NCBI RefSeq assembly: GCF_000717275.1
Contig: NZ_JNYV01000015.1
Coordinates: 1 to 64,000 of the forward strand
Direction of reading: 5' to 3'
Source of the DNA: Kitasatospora arboriphila
GTDB lineage: Bacteria; Actinomycetota; Actinomycetes; Mycobacteriales; Mycobacteriaceae
DNA length: 64,000 nt
Shown here: positions 41,613 through 50,092 of the stretch, in pieces
Layout: each line of letters opens with the position of its first letter
Position numbering within the stretch: position 1 is the first letter of the stretch
Position numbers and translations under genes: made by a program
The notes under the pieces: model-generated
Databases searched by the model: none
What the model was told of the DNA's origin: nothing
What the model saw: only the letters and a program-made list of their open reading frames with translations

Positions 41613-43175
41613 TCAAGGACGGTGCAGCGTTCCGTCGCCTCCGCCGGCGCGGTCGAAGTGGTACCCGATCTCGTCTGGTTTTAGTGTCAGCTCGAGGTCT
41701 ACGCTGCTCAGGCAGTCGCCGTTGGTGTCTACGTCGATTGTCTCGGTCATCTGCAGGACGTCACCGTCGAGTCCTGTGCTTCGGACTGTGCCGCTGCAGG
41801 CAAGGTCCGGGTACTCAATTGTCCCCGACACCGTTGTTCCATCGTGCGTCAGATTCATCCTGACTGAGTAGGGCGGCGAGTCCGACTGGCTGATGGGGCC
41901 CGTCCATTCACCTAGCCACGCTGCGATCTTCTCCCGGGCAATACTTGTCGCATCGCCGGATTGATTCGTCGACAGGACTTCGTATGTCACGTGGTCACGA
42001 GATGTGACGGTGCGTAGCAGTCCTTCGAGTTCGGTCCACAGAGCTGCGGGAGCACCGGCGATCAGTCCTAGAAGTGCTCCGCCGGCGCCGCTGATAGCTG
42101 CACCGAAGCAGCGGACGATTGCGGCGAACGCGGTGGCACTTGGCTTGTCGCTGATGACGCCGGACCGGATGAGGTCAGGTAAGCATTCGGACCGACCGAC
42201 AGTATCGACGATCTCATCGGGCAGGAGGAATCCCAGCCCGAGAGCGAGAGTCCGAATCTGTGACAGGGCCGGATCAACCTCCATTTCTACAGTGGTAGAA
42301 GCCGGGGGTGCCGCGATCTCGAACGCTGCGGTTTCGCCAGGAAGTAATAGTGCTTCGGTTCTGGCGGTAGGGGAGAGCGCTTGCCAAGCGCCCACTGCAA
42401 GAAGGTTCGCGACGGTGTAAGCCGTTGGGCCGGTGGCATTCCAGGCTGGGTTGGTTGTCACACGCCAGGCCACTGAGCTGTTCGAATCCATCGTTAGGCG
42501 AGTGGTGTTCGACTCTCTCATCACGCATGGCCACACGACATCACCGGGCACGGCTGTGATCTGCAGGTCGCCGTAGGTACCTGATTCGACGAAACACTCA
42601 GGCCGCGGCGCGGTCATCTGCAGTGCGTTGGTGGCCTCCGTAAAAACGGCGTCGATGAAGTTGGACGTGTCAACGACTACCGGCCAAAATGTCGACAGAT
42701 GATCAGTGTCGACTGTGAGCGGCCCAGTCGGTGGCTGATCGAGCAGGTCGACACTGCCGTCCTCAGACCGTGCCAACACAAAAATGTTCTCGGCGGCTTG
42801 AATGTCGCGAAACGATAGTGTCACGGGGCTTTGCGGCTGCTCATCGTCTCCCAGTCTTACCGAGACGCCACCAGCTAGCGGCCGAGCGAAAGTGCTCCAC
42901 TGCGCCGGCAGAGTGTCTGCTGCCTCCGCGACCCGAACAGGTGTCCCCCGTGGCGCTACTTCAGCACCCCCAGTGACGACCACCCCGGGCATGTTCGCAA
43001 CAAACCCGTCTGCAGCAACTTCGGTGACCACGGAGCTGCTACTCGGTGCGCCCGAAGCCGAGCTGGTGTCGGAGTCGTCGGCAGATGGAGACGAGCACTG
43101 TGTCAACACGAGCACAAATGTCATTGCAAGGAACGGAGCCGCGATTCGTCGACGGGTCGACCCACGTTCTGCCAT
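41613..43175 (-). CDS. exported protein with C-terminal lipocalin-like domain
   Basis: The protein has 520 aa from the ATG at 43175. A signal peptide with RRR and a hydrophobic core ends VLTQCSS (an imperfect lipobox with Cys). A large extracytoplasmic region of unknown fold includes ECFVESGTYGDLQI and a Gly/Ala-rich hydrophobic stretch (FGAAISGAGGALLGLIAG). The last about 95 residues (WTGPISQSD...YSVRMNLTHDGTTVSGTIEYPDLACSGT) match a small beta-barrel-like module often found at the C-terminus of actinobacterial exported proteins and kinases. Ends 45 bp before the next gene. Confidence 0.65.
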   Translation of the reverse strand: MAERGSTRRRIAAPFLAMTFVLVLTQCSSPSADDSDTSSASGAPSSSSVVTEVAADGFVANMPGVVVTGGAEVAPRGTPVRVAEAADTLPAQWSTFARPLAGGVSVRLGDDEQPQSPVTLSFRDIQAAENIFVLARSEDGSVDLLDQPPTGPLTVDTDHLSTFWPVVVDTSNFIDAVFTEATNALQMTAPRPECFVESGTYGDLQITAVPGDVVWPCVMRESNTTRLTMDSNSSVAWRVTTNPAWNATGPTAYTVANLLAVGAWQALSPTARTEALLLPGETAAFEIAAPPASTTVEMEVDPALSQIRTLALGLGFLLPDEIVDTVGRSECLPDLIRSGVISDKPSATAFAAIVRCFGAAISGAGGALLGLIAGAPAALWTELEGLLRTVTSRDHVTYEVLSTNQSGDATSIAREKIAAWLGEWTGPISQSDSPPYSVRMNLTHDGTTVSGTIEYPDLACSGTVRSTGLDGDVLQMTETIDVDTNGDCLSSVDLELTLKPDEIGYHFDRAGGGDGTLHRP

Positions 43176-43454
43176 ACAGCGAAAATTACCTGACAGCAAT
43201 CCGAGGCGCGCCGCAATCGTGTCGTACGAACGGGCCACACCCGCATGAACAGATCACCGACGGAAAGGAAGCTGTGTACGGAGGGGAGCAGCTGTGCGTG
43301 AAGACCGTCACGTACCCAAAACCTCCTCCTTCCTCTAGGGTCTCGTTCCATGCGCATATCCGCAGCTCCCAGGTCGGCACGTCGTACCTGTTCGATAGGC
43401 GTGGTTCGGGCGGCTAGCGCTAACGCCGCGAAGGCTGGCAGCTATGGCGCGCAA

Positions 43455-44261
43455 CTACTGGATTGAACCCGCTTCAAACACTCCAGCGAGCACCCAGCGC
43501 TGCGAATTCGGTTGATTGCCCTCTACGAATCTTGCAACGACTCTGACCGTAGTTCGTTTGTCAGATTCTATGGCGAGGGTTTTCTTGTTGAACGCGACGA
43601 TCGGCGTGCCATTTGCCTGAATCGAAAAATATTGGCCGTTTTCTGTCATAGGTGACGCGCCTTCGTCGTATGCTAGGCCAACCTCTGTGTACACACGATC
43701 GTTATTTTGAAGTGTATCTATCAGGCTATTGTAGGCGTCACCTTCTGCGACCGCGGTCGCTATCTTCTTGGCTTCTTGTATATCCGTAAGAGATAAATTG
43801 CGAACGTGTGAGTATCCCAGCGTGATTTGATCCCAAATCTGCTGAGGCGAGTTGTTCCTATTTGGCACCACGATTTGTCTATTGAAAAAGTTGTAGTCAT
43901 CCCAGCCGCTGCTCTTTAGCTCGTCGAGTACGAGCTGGGTGTCCCTGGCTACGCTCGAGTTCAGTTCTGGACCGGCGTAATCCATCTGCTGAGCTCGCGT
44001 AAAGTTAGTGGAATCTGCGAATACTTCGGCGCTTACTTCTGAGGGGTCTGAACTCTGCGCGGACCGCTCCTGCGGAGCTGTCGCTGGCCCTCCAGCTCCG
44101 TCGATCGCGTTGTCCCATGCCCACTTTGTGTAGTACAAGGAGGTTATAGTTCCGCCCACGACTACCAATACCAATAGCACAAGTGCCACCTGAACACCCT
44201 TGCGCCGAAAGTACGGCTTCTTCGAGTCAGCAGACTCGTAAGACCGCGGTGTGTCTGCCAT
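43455..44261 (-). CDS. single-pass exported protein, paralogue of 40855-41568
   Basis: The protein has 268 aa. A short basic cytosolic tail and one TM (VALVLLVLVVVGGTITSLYY) lead to the same domain as in the lipoprotein at 40855: QQMDYAGPELNSSVARDTQL, SGWDDYNFFNR, PQQIWDQITLGYSHVR, EVGLAYDEGASP and GNQPNSQRWV. Here the anchor is a TM helix rather than a lipid. A third, more diverged member is 45140-46036. Confidence 0.7.
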   Translation of the reverse strand: MADTPRSYESADSKKPYFRRKGVQVALVLLVLVVVGGTITSLYYTKWAWDNAIDGAGGPATAPQERSAQSSDPSEVSAEVFADSTNFTRAQQMDYAGPELNSSVARDTQLVLDELKSSGWDDYNFFNRQIVVPNRNNSPQQIWDQITLGYSHVRNLSLTDIQEAKKIATAVAEGDAYNSLIDTLQNNDRVYTEVGLAYDEGASPMTENGQYFSIQANGTPIVAFNKKTLAIESDKRTTVRVVARFVEGNQPNSQRWVLAGVFEAGSIQ

Positions 44262-44393
44262 GTATGCCCCACAAATGCCGTGCCGCACCAGAGGCGGCTC
44301 CTAGACGGACAATGCTTCTCGTTTAACTCAACCACACCAGCAGCGTCGTGGTTGGGACGTGCTTGCGTGGGCCGCTACGTGATGCACACAGGA

Positions 44394-44921
44394 TTACTGC
44401 TCGCGTCTGGCGTACAAGCTCTTAGCCACTGTTTGTAGCTTGTGCTCGAGTAACTCGTCACTGTGGTTGTCGCTGTTGCTCATCCGCACTATCAGTCTTG
44501 ACGCGTCGTGGTCTACCCGTGGGCCGAACAATGCGTTCTTCGGCGACGGATTCACCAGCCACTCGGGCGTGATCGTCACGAAGCCTTCGAACTCGCCCGC
44601 CCGCCAGCACCACAGATTGCCCTTGGAGTCAATGAGGTCAACGAGATTATGTCCGGAGGAATCCCGGACCGGTGTGACAGCACGATTGAGGATGAAACCG
44701 GGTGGTGAGTGCCGCGCCGGCCTGAGTAGGCCGCGTTTCTCCGTGAGTTGCACGGTACGTGTTCTTACTCCTCGCCTAGTCAACGTCGATGCGAGGTCAC
44801 ACAACAGCTCCCGAACACGGGGTGCGAGCTGCTCGGCCGCAGCCAGGCGCTTGCGCTCGTAATCGGCGTTCGCAGTCATTCCCTGTTCGTGGCCGCCGAT
44901 CGCGTCATCGAAGAAGGACAT
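44394..44921 (-). CDS. hypothetical cytosolic protein (175 aa)
   Basis: Helical, basic N-terminal half (YERKRLAAAEQLAPRVRELLCDLASTLTRRG) and beta-rich C-terminal half with conserved-looking aromatic residues (GNLWCWRAGEFEGFVTITPEW). No signal peptide or TM. General layout like the protein at 36396. Divergent from 45140; no family recognised. Confidence 0.58.
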   Translation of the reverse strand: MSFFDDAIGGHEQGMTANADYERKRLAAAEQLAPRVRELLCDLASTLTRRGVRTRTVQLTEKRGLLRPARHSPPGFILNRAVTPVRDSSGHNLVDLIDSKGNLWCWRAGEFEGFVTITPEWLVNPSPKNALFGPRVDHDASRLIVRMSNSDNHSDELLEHKLQTVAKSLYARREQ

Positions 44922-45139
44922 TCTCGGATGCTAGTCCGCTTTGGCGGCGACGTGCGGCATTGGCAGTGTCCGACGCCGACACACTCATACGATCAGCCGA
45001 CACCGACTCAGGGCGCGACGTCAGCGCGTCCGGTCCCGACAACATTGGGAAGGTCGGCATCAACCCGTTGGCAGTAGTATCCTGCCGTAGAAATGGCCGG
45101 AAGCGTGCGCGGCCTGGAGCTTTGTTACGGGGGAATCCA

Positions 45140-46036
45140 TTGGAACAGACGCCGGGAGAAGAAGATCCGGACGAAAAGACGACCACTAGGGACTCAACCC
45201 GCCAGCACTCCTCACCCTCCCGGTTGCCAACACACCGACGCCGCATAGTGCTCCTGGTAGCGGCGGCTGCTATCGCTCTAGTCGTTGGCGTCACCTTTGT
45301 TGGCGTGCAGATGCGCGACGCGGCAGCGGAGAGGGCGGTGAATGAAGTAGGTATCAACGTTGATGAAGAAGTCGATCGATGGGAGGACGCGTTTGCGAGC
45401 GCCACTTGGGGCTCTCCCGCTCCTAACGCTGAGCAGGAGGGGAATTCAGCAAGACCACCGAGCAATGCGTCGACATCGACAACAACCGAAACCTTCGCCG
45501 CGCCGAATCAGTCGCTGTCGGAAATGTCCATTTACGACTTTCTGGTAGTTAGTCGCGAAAACCAAATTAATTACTCAAAGGACGAACTAGCTAGTATGCG
45601 GCAAGCTAGCTACACTTTTTTGTTTGGAAGCGGATCACTAATCGAAAATCCATCGATAAATGATAGTCCGCAGACCGCGACCGAAAGAGTTGTGAGGATA
45701 ATAGCCGCGGACATGTACACGGCAAGTGCTGTAGGGAAAACAGACCAACAAGAAGGCGCGAAGCTGCTCGCATCAATAATCGACCCAACGAGGCTGCGGT
45801 CCTACTTTAACCAAATATCGGACAATTACATAGGTCCAGGAAAACAGTGGCCCGACGCCCGAGGTTCAGTGGAGTCCACCACGGGGTACCAACTCGTACA
45901 AGCTGACACATATAGTGTTAGCTATACTAAAATCGGAAACGCCGATAATCAGCGAGCTAGATTCACCGCCGTCAAGAGTGCAGAGTCATCTGGCGGCAGC
46001 CCCATCTTTTCGCTTATAGCTGCTGATTCAGTCTAG
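45140..46036 (+). CDS. single-pass exported protein, third related member
   Basis: The protein has 298 aa with a TTG start (GGGGGA about 5 nt upstream). A cytosolic acidic/Arg tail of about 35 residues, one TM (IVLLVAAAAIALVVGVTFVG), a Ser/Thr-rich linker and a C-terminal domain opening MSIYDFLVVSRENQINYSKD follow. The opening aligns with MSVDQFLDLTVVQQMDYTGP of the lipoprotein at 40855; the rest is diverged. Base composition is notably AT-rich (45550-46000), consistent with recent acquisition and with Lsr2-type silencing. Confidence 0.62.
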   Translation: MEQTPGEEDPDEKTTTRDSTRQHSSPSRLPTHRRRIVLLVAAAAIALVVGVTFVGVQMRDAAAERAVNEVGINVDEEVDRWEDAFASATWGSPAPNAEQEGNSARPPSNASTSTTTETFAAPNQSLSEMSIYDFLVVSRENQINYSKDELASMRQASYTFLFGSGSLIENPSINDSPQTATERVVRIIAADMYTASAVGKTDQQEGAKLLASIIDPTRLRSYFNQISDNYIGPGKQWPDARGSVESTTGYQLVQADTYSVSYTKIGNADNQRARFTAVKSAESSGGSPIFSLIAADSV

Positions 46037-46176
46037 AGTCGTAAGGCTGCCGTCGGTTGGCTGAAATGGTGACTCTGCCGTCCGATCTCTAATGTCGGCC
46101 CGTCCGTCAGTAGCGGGTAGGGCTGTTCGATGAGCTGCCTGATGGTCGACGCTCAGGCAGAGACCACCTTCTTGCA

Positions 46177-46230
46177 TGGCGCGGCCGAACCATCCGCGCA
46201 GTCCTGTCGAACGTGATCTCGGACCTTGCC
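46177..46230. repeat. segment shared with 57175-57229
   Basis: TGGCGCGGCCG followed by patches of CGCAGTC, CGAA and CGG-x-CCTTG is present here, upstream of the intact DUF6461 gene. It recurs at 57175-57229, immediately downstream of a truncated DUF6461 fragment. This suggests the two loci derive from a tandem array of DUF6461 units. Confidence 0.5.
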
Positions 46231-46255
46231 ATCAACACTGTTGCGGACTTCACTA

Positions 46256-46322
46256 CATTTCGTCACTGGTGACGAAACAAGTTGTGCTGCAACGAGTTAA
46301 CGCCGATAATAGATATTACGTC
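46256..46322 (+). repeat. palindrome-promoter repeat, copy E
   Basis: Consensus palindrome TTTCGTCACTGGTGACGAAA at 46258-46277. TTGTGC starts 4 nt after (46282), a 17-nt spacer follows, then GATAAT at 46305-46310. The unit ends ATATTACGTCGAC. The intact DUF6461 gene begins 62 nt after the -10, so this copy most plausibly drives it. Confidence 0.72.
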
Positions 46323-46371
46323 GACACCGTGGTCGAGGCATTGTGGCGGGTCAACGCGCTAAACTCCCGGC

Positions 46372-46986
46372 ATGGCCCAGCCGGATTGGCGTGCGTACGA
46401 GTGGACGAGGAGTGACTGGCTGTTCGGTGGGAGCTGCATTTCGGTTGTAGTATCAGCTGAGGTCGATTCGCTGGTGCGCGAAATGGCGAACGTGGTCGAC
46501 ACCGAGCGATGTGATTTTGACCGGCTCGAGAATCTGAGTCATGGTGCGACGTCTGTTCGCGGTGAGCGAGGTGAGGCCGCGGGCCTGGTTCAGGTAGAGG
46601 GTGCTGTGCTCATGCTTGAGCCGTACGGGTACCTGGGTGAGACCTATGAGTTCATGCTCCCCCTCTCGAGGGGCCGAAACATCGTGAGTTACTACGTGGG
46701 CGGGCATGGGCGTGGCACTTTCCTTTGGTACCACGAAGGCCAGGTCAAGTGCGCTTTCGATCACCACACCCCTGGCACCCGCAGAGGGACGGACCCCGAC
46801 GTGGTCCTGCCCTGGATGAAGGAGATCGGCGGGTTCATGCCGCTTGATGCGGAGGCGGAGGTGCCCACCACAGCTGCCGTGATGGCGCTGATGGAGCGCG
46901 TTTCGGGCGTACAGGTGACGTACTCGTTGCTCCACGACTCGACCTACCTGACTGCACTGGTGAGACCAATTCCGGAGTCTTCCTGA
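46372..46986 (+). CDS. DUF6461 family protein
   Basis: The protein has 204 aa with the family's landmarks: an N-terminal W-rich stretch (DWLFGGSCISVVV), a central VLMLEPYGYLGETYEFMLPL block, then FLWYHEGQVKCAFD, WMKEIGG and a C-terminal helix ALMERVSGVQVTYSLL. Mostly Streptomyces/actinobacterial proteins of unknown function; small size, cytosolic location and clustered copies resemble immunity proteins, which is inference. No Shine-Dalgarno is evident. Fragments of relatives are at 39076-39159 and 56957-57171. Confidence 0.8.
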   Translation: MAQPDWRAYEWTRSDWLFGGSCISVVVSAEVDSLVREMANVVDTERCDFDRLENLSHGATSVRGERGEAAGLVQVEGAVLMLEPYGYLGETYEFMLPLSRGRNIVSYYVGGHGRGTFLWYHEGQVKCAFDHHTPGTRRGTDPDVVLPWMKEIGGFMPLDAEAEVPTTAAVMALMERVSGVQVTYSLLHDSTYLTALVRPIPESS

Positions 46987-47023
46987 CGGCCTTCTAGACA
47001 GCGAACCGAGCGGGGATCCGGGT

Positions 47024-47117
47024 TGCATTTCGTCACTGGTAACGAAATGCATTGCGTAAGAATGTGTTACGCCGATAAGATACCTTATGTCAAGTAAACT
47101 TGACGCGGTGCTGGCCG
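47024..47117 (+). repeat. palindrome-promoter repeat, copy F
   Basis: TTTCGTCACTGGTAACGAAA at 47028-47047, with the arms extended by GCA/TGC. TTGCGT starts 4 nt after (47052), a 16-nt spacer follows, then GATAAG (47074-47079). An ATG begins 8 nt after the -10, and the unit runs through the inner palindrome TCAAGTAAACTTGA and GGTGCTGG, as in copy B. Confidence 0.7.
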
Positions 47118-47197
47118 GGCTTGGTCTATTCGAGCCATTGGTGGTGAGTCTCGCTCGTTCGGCGTCGAAGTGCGGTGCGTTGGACATCGAGCGGTGA
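47087..47197 (+). CDS. short leaderless-type ORF downstream of repeat F
   Basis: 36 codons starting MSSKLDAVLAGLGLFEPLVV. The ATG is 8 nt after the -10 box, so transcript and reading frame would begin together, as in leaderless mRNA. The same start occurs after repeat B. Likely a remnant N-terminus, or a small regulatory peptide. Confidence 0.33.
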   Translation: MSSKLDAVLAGLGLFEPLVVSLARSASKCGALDIER

Positions 47198-47444
47198 AGA
47201 AGGTATTCCCAGACATCACCGACTGAAGCGCCAGAAAGAACGTGGTCTGCCCGTCTACCGCCTTGACCACCTTGCAACCGCGTCTCGGACGGCGAGCCGC
47301 TGCTCGTGATCAACGTCAAGGACAAGACGCGGGACCTCTTCGCAGTGGTCAAGGACAAACAACCTAATCCCCCGGCATAAAGATCAGCCAATCTCTGCAA
47401 ACCCCGAAATTTGCTCGTCGGCATGTTTGAGCAGCTTGCCCAGC
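47198..47444. other. gap with possible coding relic
   Basis: A short frame reading DGEPLLVINVKDKTRDLFAV (about 47290-47370) looks like the end of a former gene, but no start or upstream homology was found. Nothing else supported. Confidence 0.25.
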
Positions 47445-48008
47445 TTATGAACGAGTATAGTTCTGGGCAACAACGTGCGCGACATTCGTGACATTCGCAG
47501 GCGGCACATTTGGATCGAACTGATCAGCAGCTGTCACCAGTATTGACGAGTCACCTATCCGAAACCAAAGTTCGTATTCTTCTTCCAAATAGCAAGCGCT
47601 TTCGCCAATATTCGCCACGGGGATCGGTAGGTTTCCGTAGCCATCCGGGCCACTTTCGCAGGCCGAATTAAAGTCTTCAGGTGAAGGCTTCACCATCACG
47701 GTAATAAAAAGGGCCTGCGGACCGTTATTCGTCCACTGACACTGAGACGCATTGTCAAAGGCGACCGCGCCGCTATCTGTTACCTCGAAATGAGAATATC
47801 CTCCGCTGACGCCTATAGCTTCCGCTGCCTCTGAATCCGAGAGTAAAGAGCATGCGCCACCGGGTTCCTGCGCTGCTGGCTCTTCGTGACTGACACCCAC
47901 GTCGCCAGACGGCGAACCTGAATTACTGCATGCTATTAGCAGACTCGAGGCTAAGGCTGCTACCGCTGTTGTTTTCCAGCTAACTGATTTAAAGATTGTG
48001 CTGCTCAT
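47445..48008 (-). CDS. DUF3558-like lipoprotein
   Basis: The protein has 187 aa from the ATG at 48008. Lipobox LLIAC (Cys near 27), linker, then CSLLSDSEAAEAIGV...SQCQW...SACESGPDGYG...ESACYL, the cysteine and tryptophan spacing typical of the DUF3558 group of mycobacterial/actinobacterial lipoproteins. Exported and lipid-anchored; function unknown. Confidence 0.65.
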   Translation of the reverse strand: MSSTIFKSVSWKTTAVAALASSLLIACSNSGSPSGDVGVSHEEPAAQEPGGACSLLSDSEAAEAIGVSGGYSHFEVTDSGAVAFDNASQCQWTNNGPQALFITVMVKPSPEDFNSACESGPDGYGNLPIPVANIGESACYLEEEYELWFRIGDSSILVTAADQFDPNVPPANVTNVAHVVAQNYTRS

Positions 48009-48433
48009 AGCACCAAGGTTTTCACACTTACGCGCCGGACGCGAGACAAAATCGAGATTGCCCCGGGCAATCATATATTCAGACTACGGGCGCTGCGCGA
48101 TAAACTCGGCGACCCACGGTTCTGGTGAATGGCAAAGACTGTGGTCGAGTCCCATTGGCCATTTCCTTCATTTCGGCCCTCGCAGAATAACCTACGCGTG
48201 ACCTGGGCAGCATCAGCGGCTCTTTCACGCGCTCTTCCATCCTGGTTTGCTCTAACTAGCGTCCACGGACCGCTTGAATTCGCTGGTCGCGTTCTCTTTC
48301 TGTGACGAGTTACTCTGTGTCGTATTTGGCCACGAAGATAACAGAACGATTCAACCAGCCCCGTGTGCATCCATTCCATGGATTCGAGTTCTGAACCCGC
48401 ACACGACTTCGTGCCCGTGCGCGTATTGGCCTG
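48009..48433. other. gap with no supported gene
   Basis: About 425 bp between two minus-strand lipoprotein genes. An open minus-strand frame (48071-48379) has Arg-rich, unnatural composition and no ribosome site. It should contain the promoter of the lipoprotein gene at 47445-48008. Confidence 0.35.
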
Positions 48434-49561
48434 TTAATTCCAGCTAATTAGTCCACTAATAATCGTTCCGGCTGGCGGTGTTACTGACAACGCTCGCGGA
48501 AGTCCGCCGTCTGTTGCTACCACATTGATGGTGCCGTCGACGGGGTGATCAGGGAACGCAAGAAATGCGACCCGTGAACCATCTGGGCTCGAAACAGGGG
48601 ATGTCACGCAGACCTCATTGCTACCGGGGAGTAATTCTTTCACGCTGGACTGGCCGGGATTCTGTAATGTTATTTGCTGATTCTGCCATTCGTCGCAGCG
48701 AGACGGTCCGTACGTTTTGAATCCGGATTGGCTCTTGGTGAATGAGTATGTGTCAGAGTCCGATTTGGAAATCGTGCCGTCTCGGCGGACGGTGGTGCGG
48801 TTAAGTAAGGCGAGGGTGCTCCAATCCCCTAGAGGTTTTGCTTTTGTCACGTCGTTCTCCCCTGCTCTCAGCATTAACACCTGGCCGTTGAGCTCGTTGG
48901 TGCCGTGGCGTTCGGTGTAGTAGAAGTTGCCTGCGTTGTCGAAGCCTTCGCCGCGGTAGTGAACGACATTGGACTCCCCTAATGGCCCCTTTCGGATGCC
49001 GCCATTGGGACTTGCGGCAGTGAAGGTTCCGTCTTCGGTGATCCACCCGGCTTCGCTTCCAGAAGTTTCTCTCAGCGATGCAGCTAATCGTCGGCCATCC
49101 GGTGAGATCTGAAAGAACGCCTCACCTTGTTCCCCGACCGCGCCGGCACTTCCTCCGATGGTTCCCACGCCGTTGGTCTCTATGCCCGATGCCTTGAGGA
49201 TACGGAAGCTTCGGTAGACGGATGCGTACATTGTGTCGGGATTCACCAGCCCCAAGACGTATCTGCCGGTGTCATAGATGTCTAAACCGCCTGCATCTCT
49301 GAGCGATACGAGGATCCCACGCGGGGGAAACGGCGCGGTGGGCGCGCTGGTCGTCGTAGGCGGGGCTGCAAAAGAGGCAGACACTCCGGTTGGGGCAGAA
49401 CCAGGCTCAGGATGGTCCCCCACCTTCGGAGGCACGTAGCTGCTTACTGCTGCGGTGCCGTCGGTAATCGAAGTGCCCTCAGAGGCGTCTGAACACCCCC
49501 CGATCGTCACGCCGAGCGCCAGGATTGCAGCGATGGCCGCTGGCCCGGTGCGTGGTCTCAC
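48434..49561 (-). CDS. lipoprotein with beta-propeller-like domain
   Basis: The protein has 375 aa. Signal peptide and lipobox TIGGC (Cys near 23), Ser/Pro/Thr-rich spacer (SAPTGVSASFAAPPTTTSAP), then repeats with ISPDGRRLAASL, WITEDGTFTAASPNGG, DNAGNFYYTE and SSPDGSRVAFLA: the S-P/D-DG-x-x-(L/V)A signature of TolB/WD40-type blades. Exported, binds or scaffolds an unknown partner. Two similar propellers occur in hydrolase fusions earlier in the window. Confidence 0.72.
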   Translation of the reverse strand: MRPRTGPAAIAAILALGVTIGGCSDASEGTSITDGTAAVSSYVPPKVGDHPEPGSAPTGVSASFAAPPTTTSAPTAPFPPRGILVSLRDAGGLDIYDTGRYVLGLVNPDTMYASVYRSFRILKASGIETNGVGTIGGSAGAVGEQGEAFFQISPDGRRLAASLRETSGSEAGWITEDGTFTAASPNGGIRKGPLGESNVVHYRGEGFDNAGNFYYTERHGTNELNGQVLMLRAGENDVTKAKPLGDWSTLALLNRTTVRRDGTISKSDSDTYSFTKSQSGFKTYGPSRCDEWQNQQITLQNPGQSSVKELLPGSNEVCVTSPVSSPDGSRVAFLAFPDHPVDGTINVVATDGGLPRALSVTPPAGTIISGLISWN

Positions 49562-49848
49562 GGTGTTTCGCTGTATCTGGAGGTGCTAGAAACTGTATTG
49601 GCAATCACCACCTAATCTTTGCAGCACGGGCTCGTCTATCGCTGAACATGAACGCTACGAATTGCCAATTTCATACGTTCAGACCATAAGTGAATCAGGG
49701 TTCACTTCAATTATCGACTGGATGTGATGCCATGGAGCTTAGCGGGTGGTTATCTAAGTCCCTGCGAATCACGTGTTCGTACTATACACAAGCTGATTGC
49801 CAACTAATAATCTTCATTAGATTGCCGACCGGAGAGGATGCAGACAGA

Positions 49849-49989
49849 ATGAGTTATGATGACCGATGCTCGCGTTGCCGGGAATCCAGGTGTTCGACCT
49901 GCAAAGGACAGGGAAAAGTGTGGGGGATGTTCGGCGACTGTACCGCGTGTCGGGGGCAGGGTGGAAAGCCGTGTTCTCAACATAGATAA
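49849..49989 (+). CDS. 46-aa cysteine-rich zinc-finger protein
   Basis: ATG to TAA frame with CSRC, CSTCKGQGK, CTACRGQGG and one more Cys: two CxxCxGxG knuckles as in DnaJ-type zinc fingers. GGAGAGG lies about 12 nt upstream. A DnaJ-like zinc module without J-domain; could help folding or act as a metal-binding peptide. Confidence 0.5.
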   Translation: MSYDDRCSRCRESRCSTCKGQGKVWGMFGDCTACRGQGGKPCSQHR

Positions 49990-50092
49990 GACTACGCGAA
50001 GAGGTCCCGGAATGCCGCGCGTAAATGTATTTGTAGCGGCTCCGCCATGAAATTTAGCTAGTTTAGACCCGTTAGGATGATAGGACTCCGGT

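Noticed and set aside
33566..47117. Palindrome repeats as integron attC or transposon ends
   Set aside because: No integrase or transposase gene, no target-site duplications, and the fixed 4-nt distance to a -35-like hexamer fits a promoter element better.
47198..47444. Coding relic as a real gene
   Set aside because: Only about 27 plausible codons at the 3' end; no start, no motif.
48071..48379. Minus-strand 102-codon frame as a gene
   Set aside because: Arg-rich shadow-like composition, no Shine-Dalgarno, no recognisable motif.
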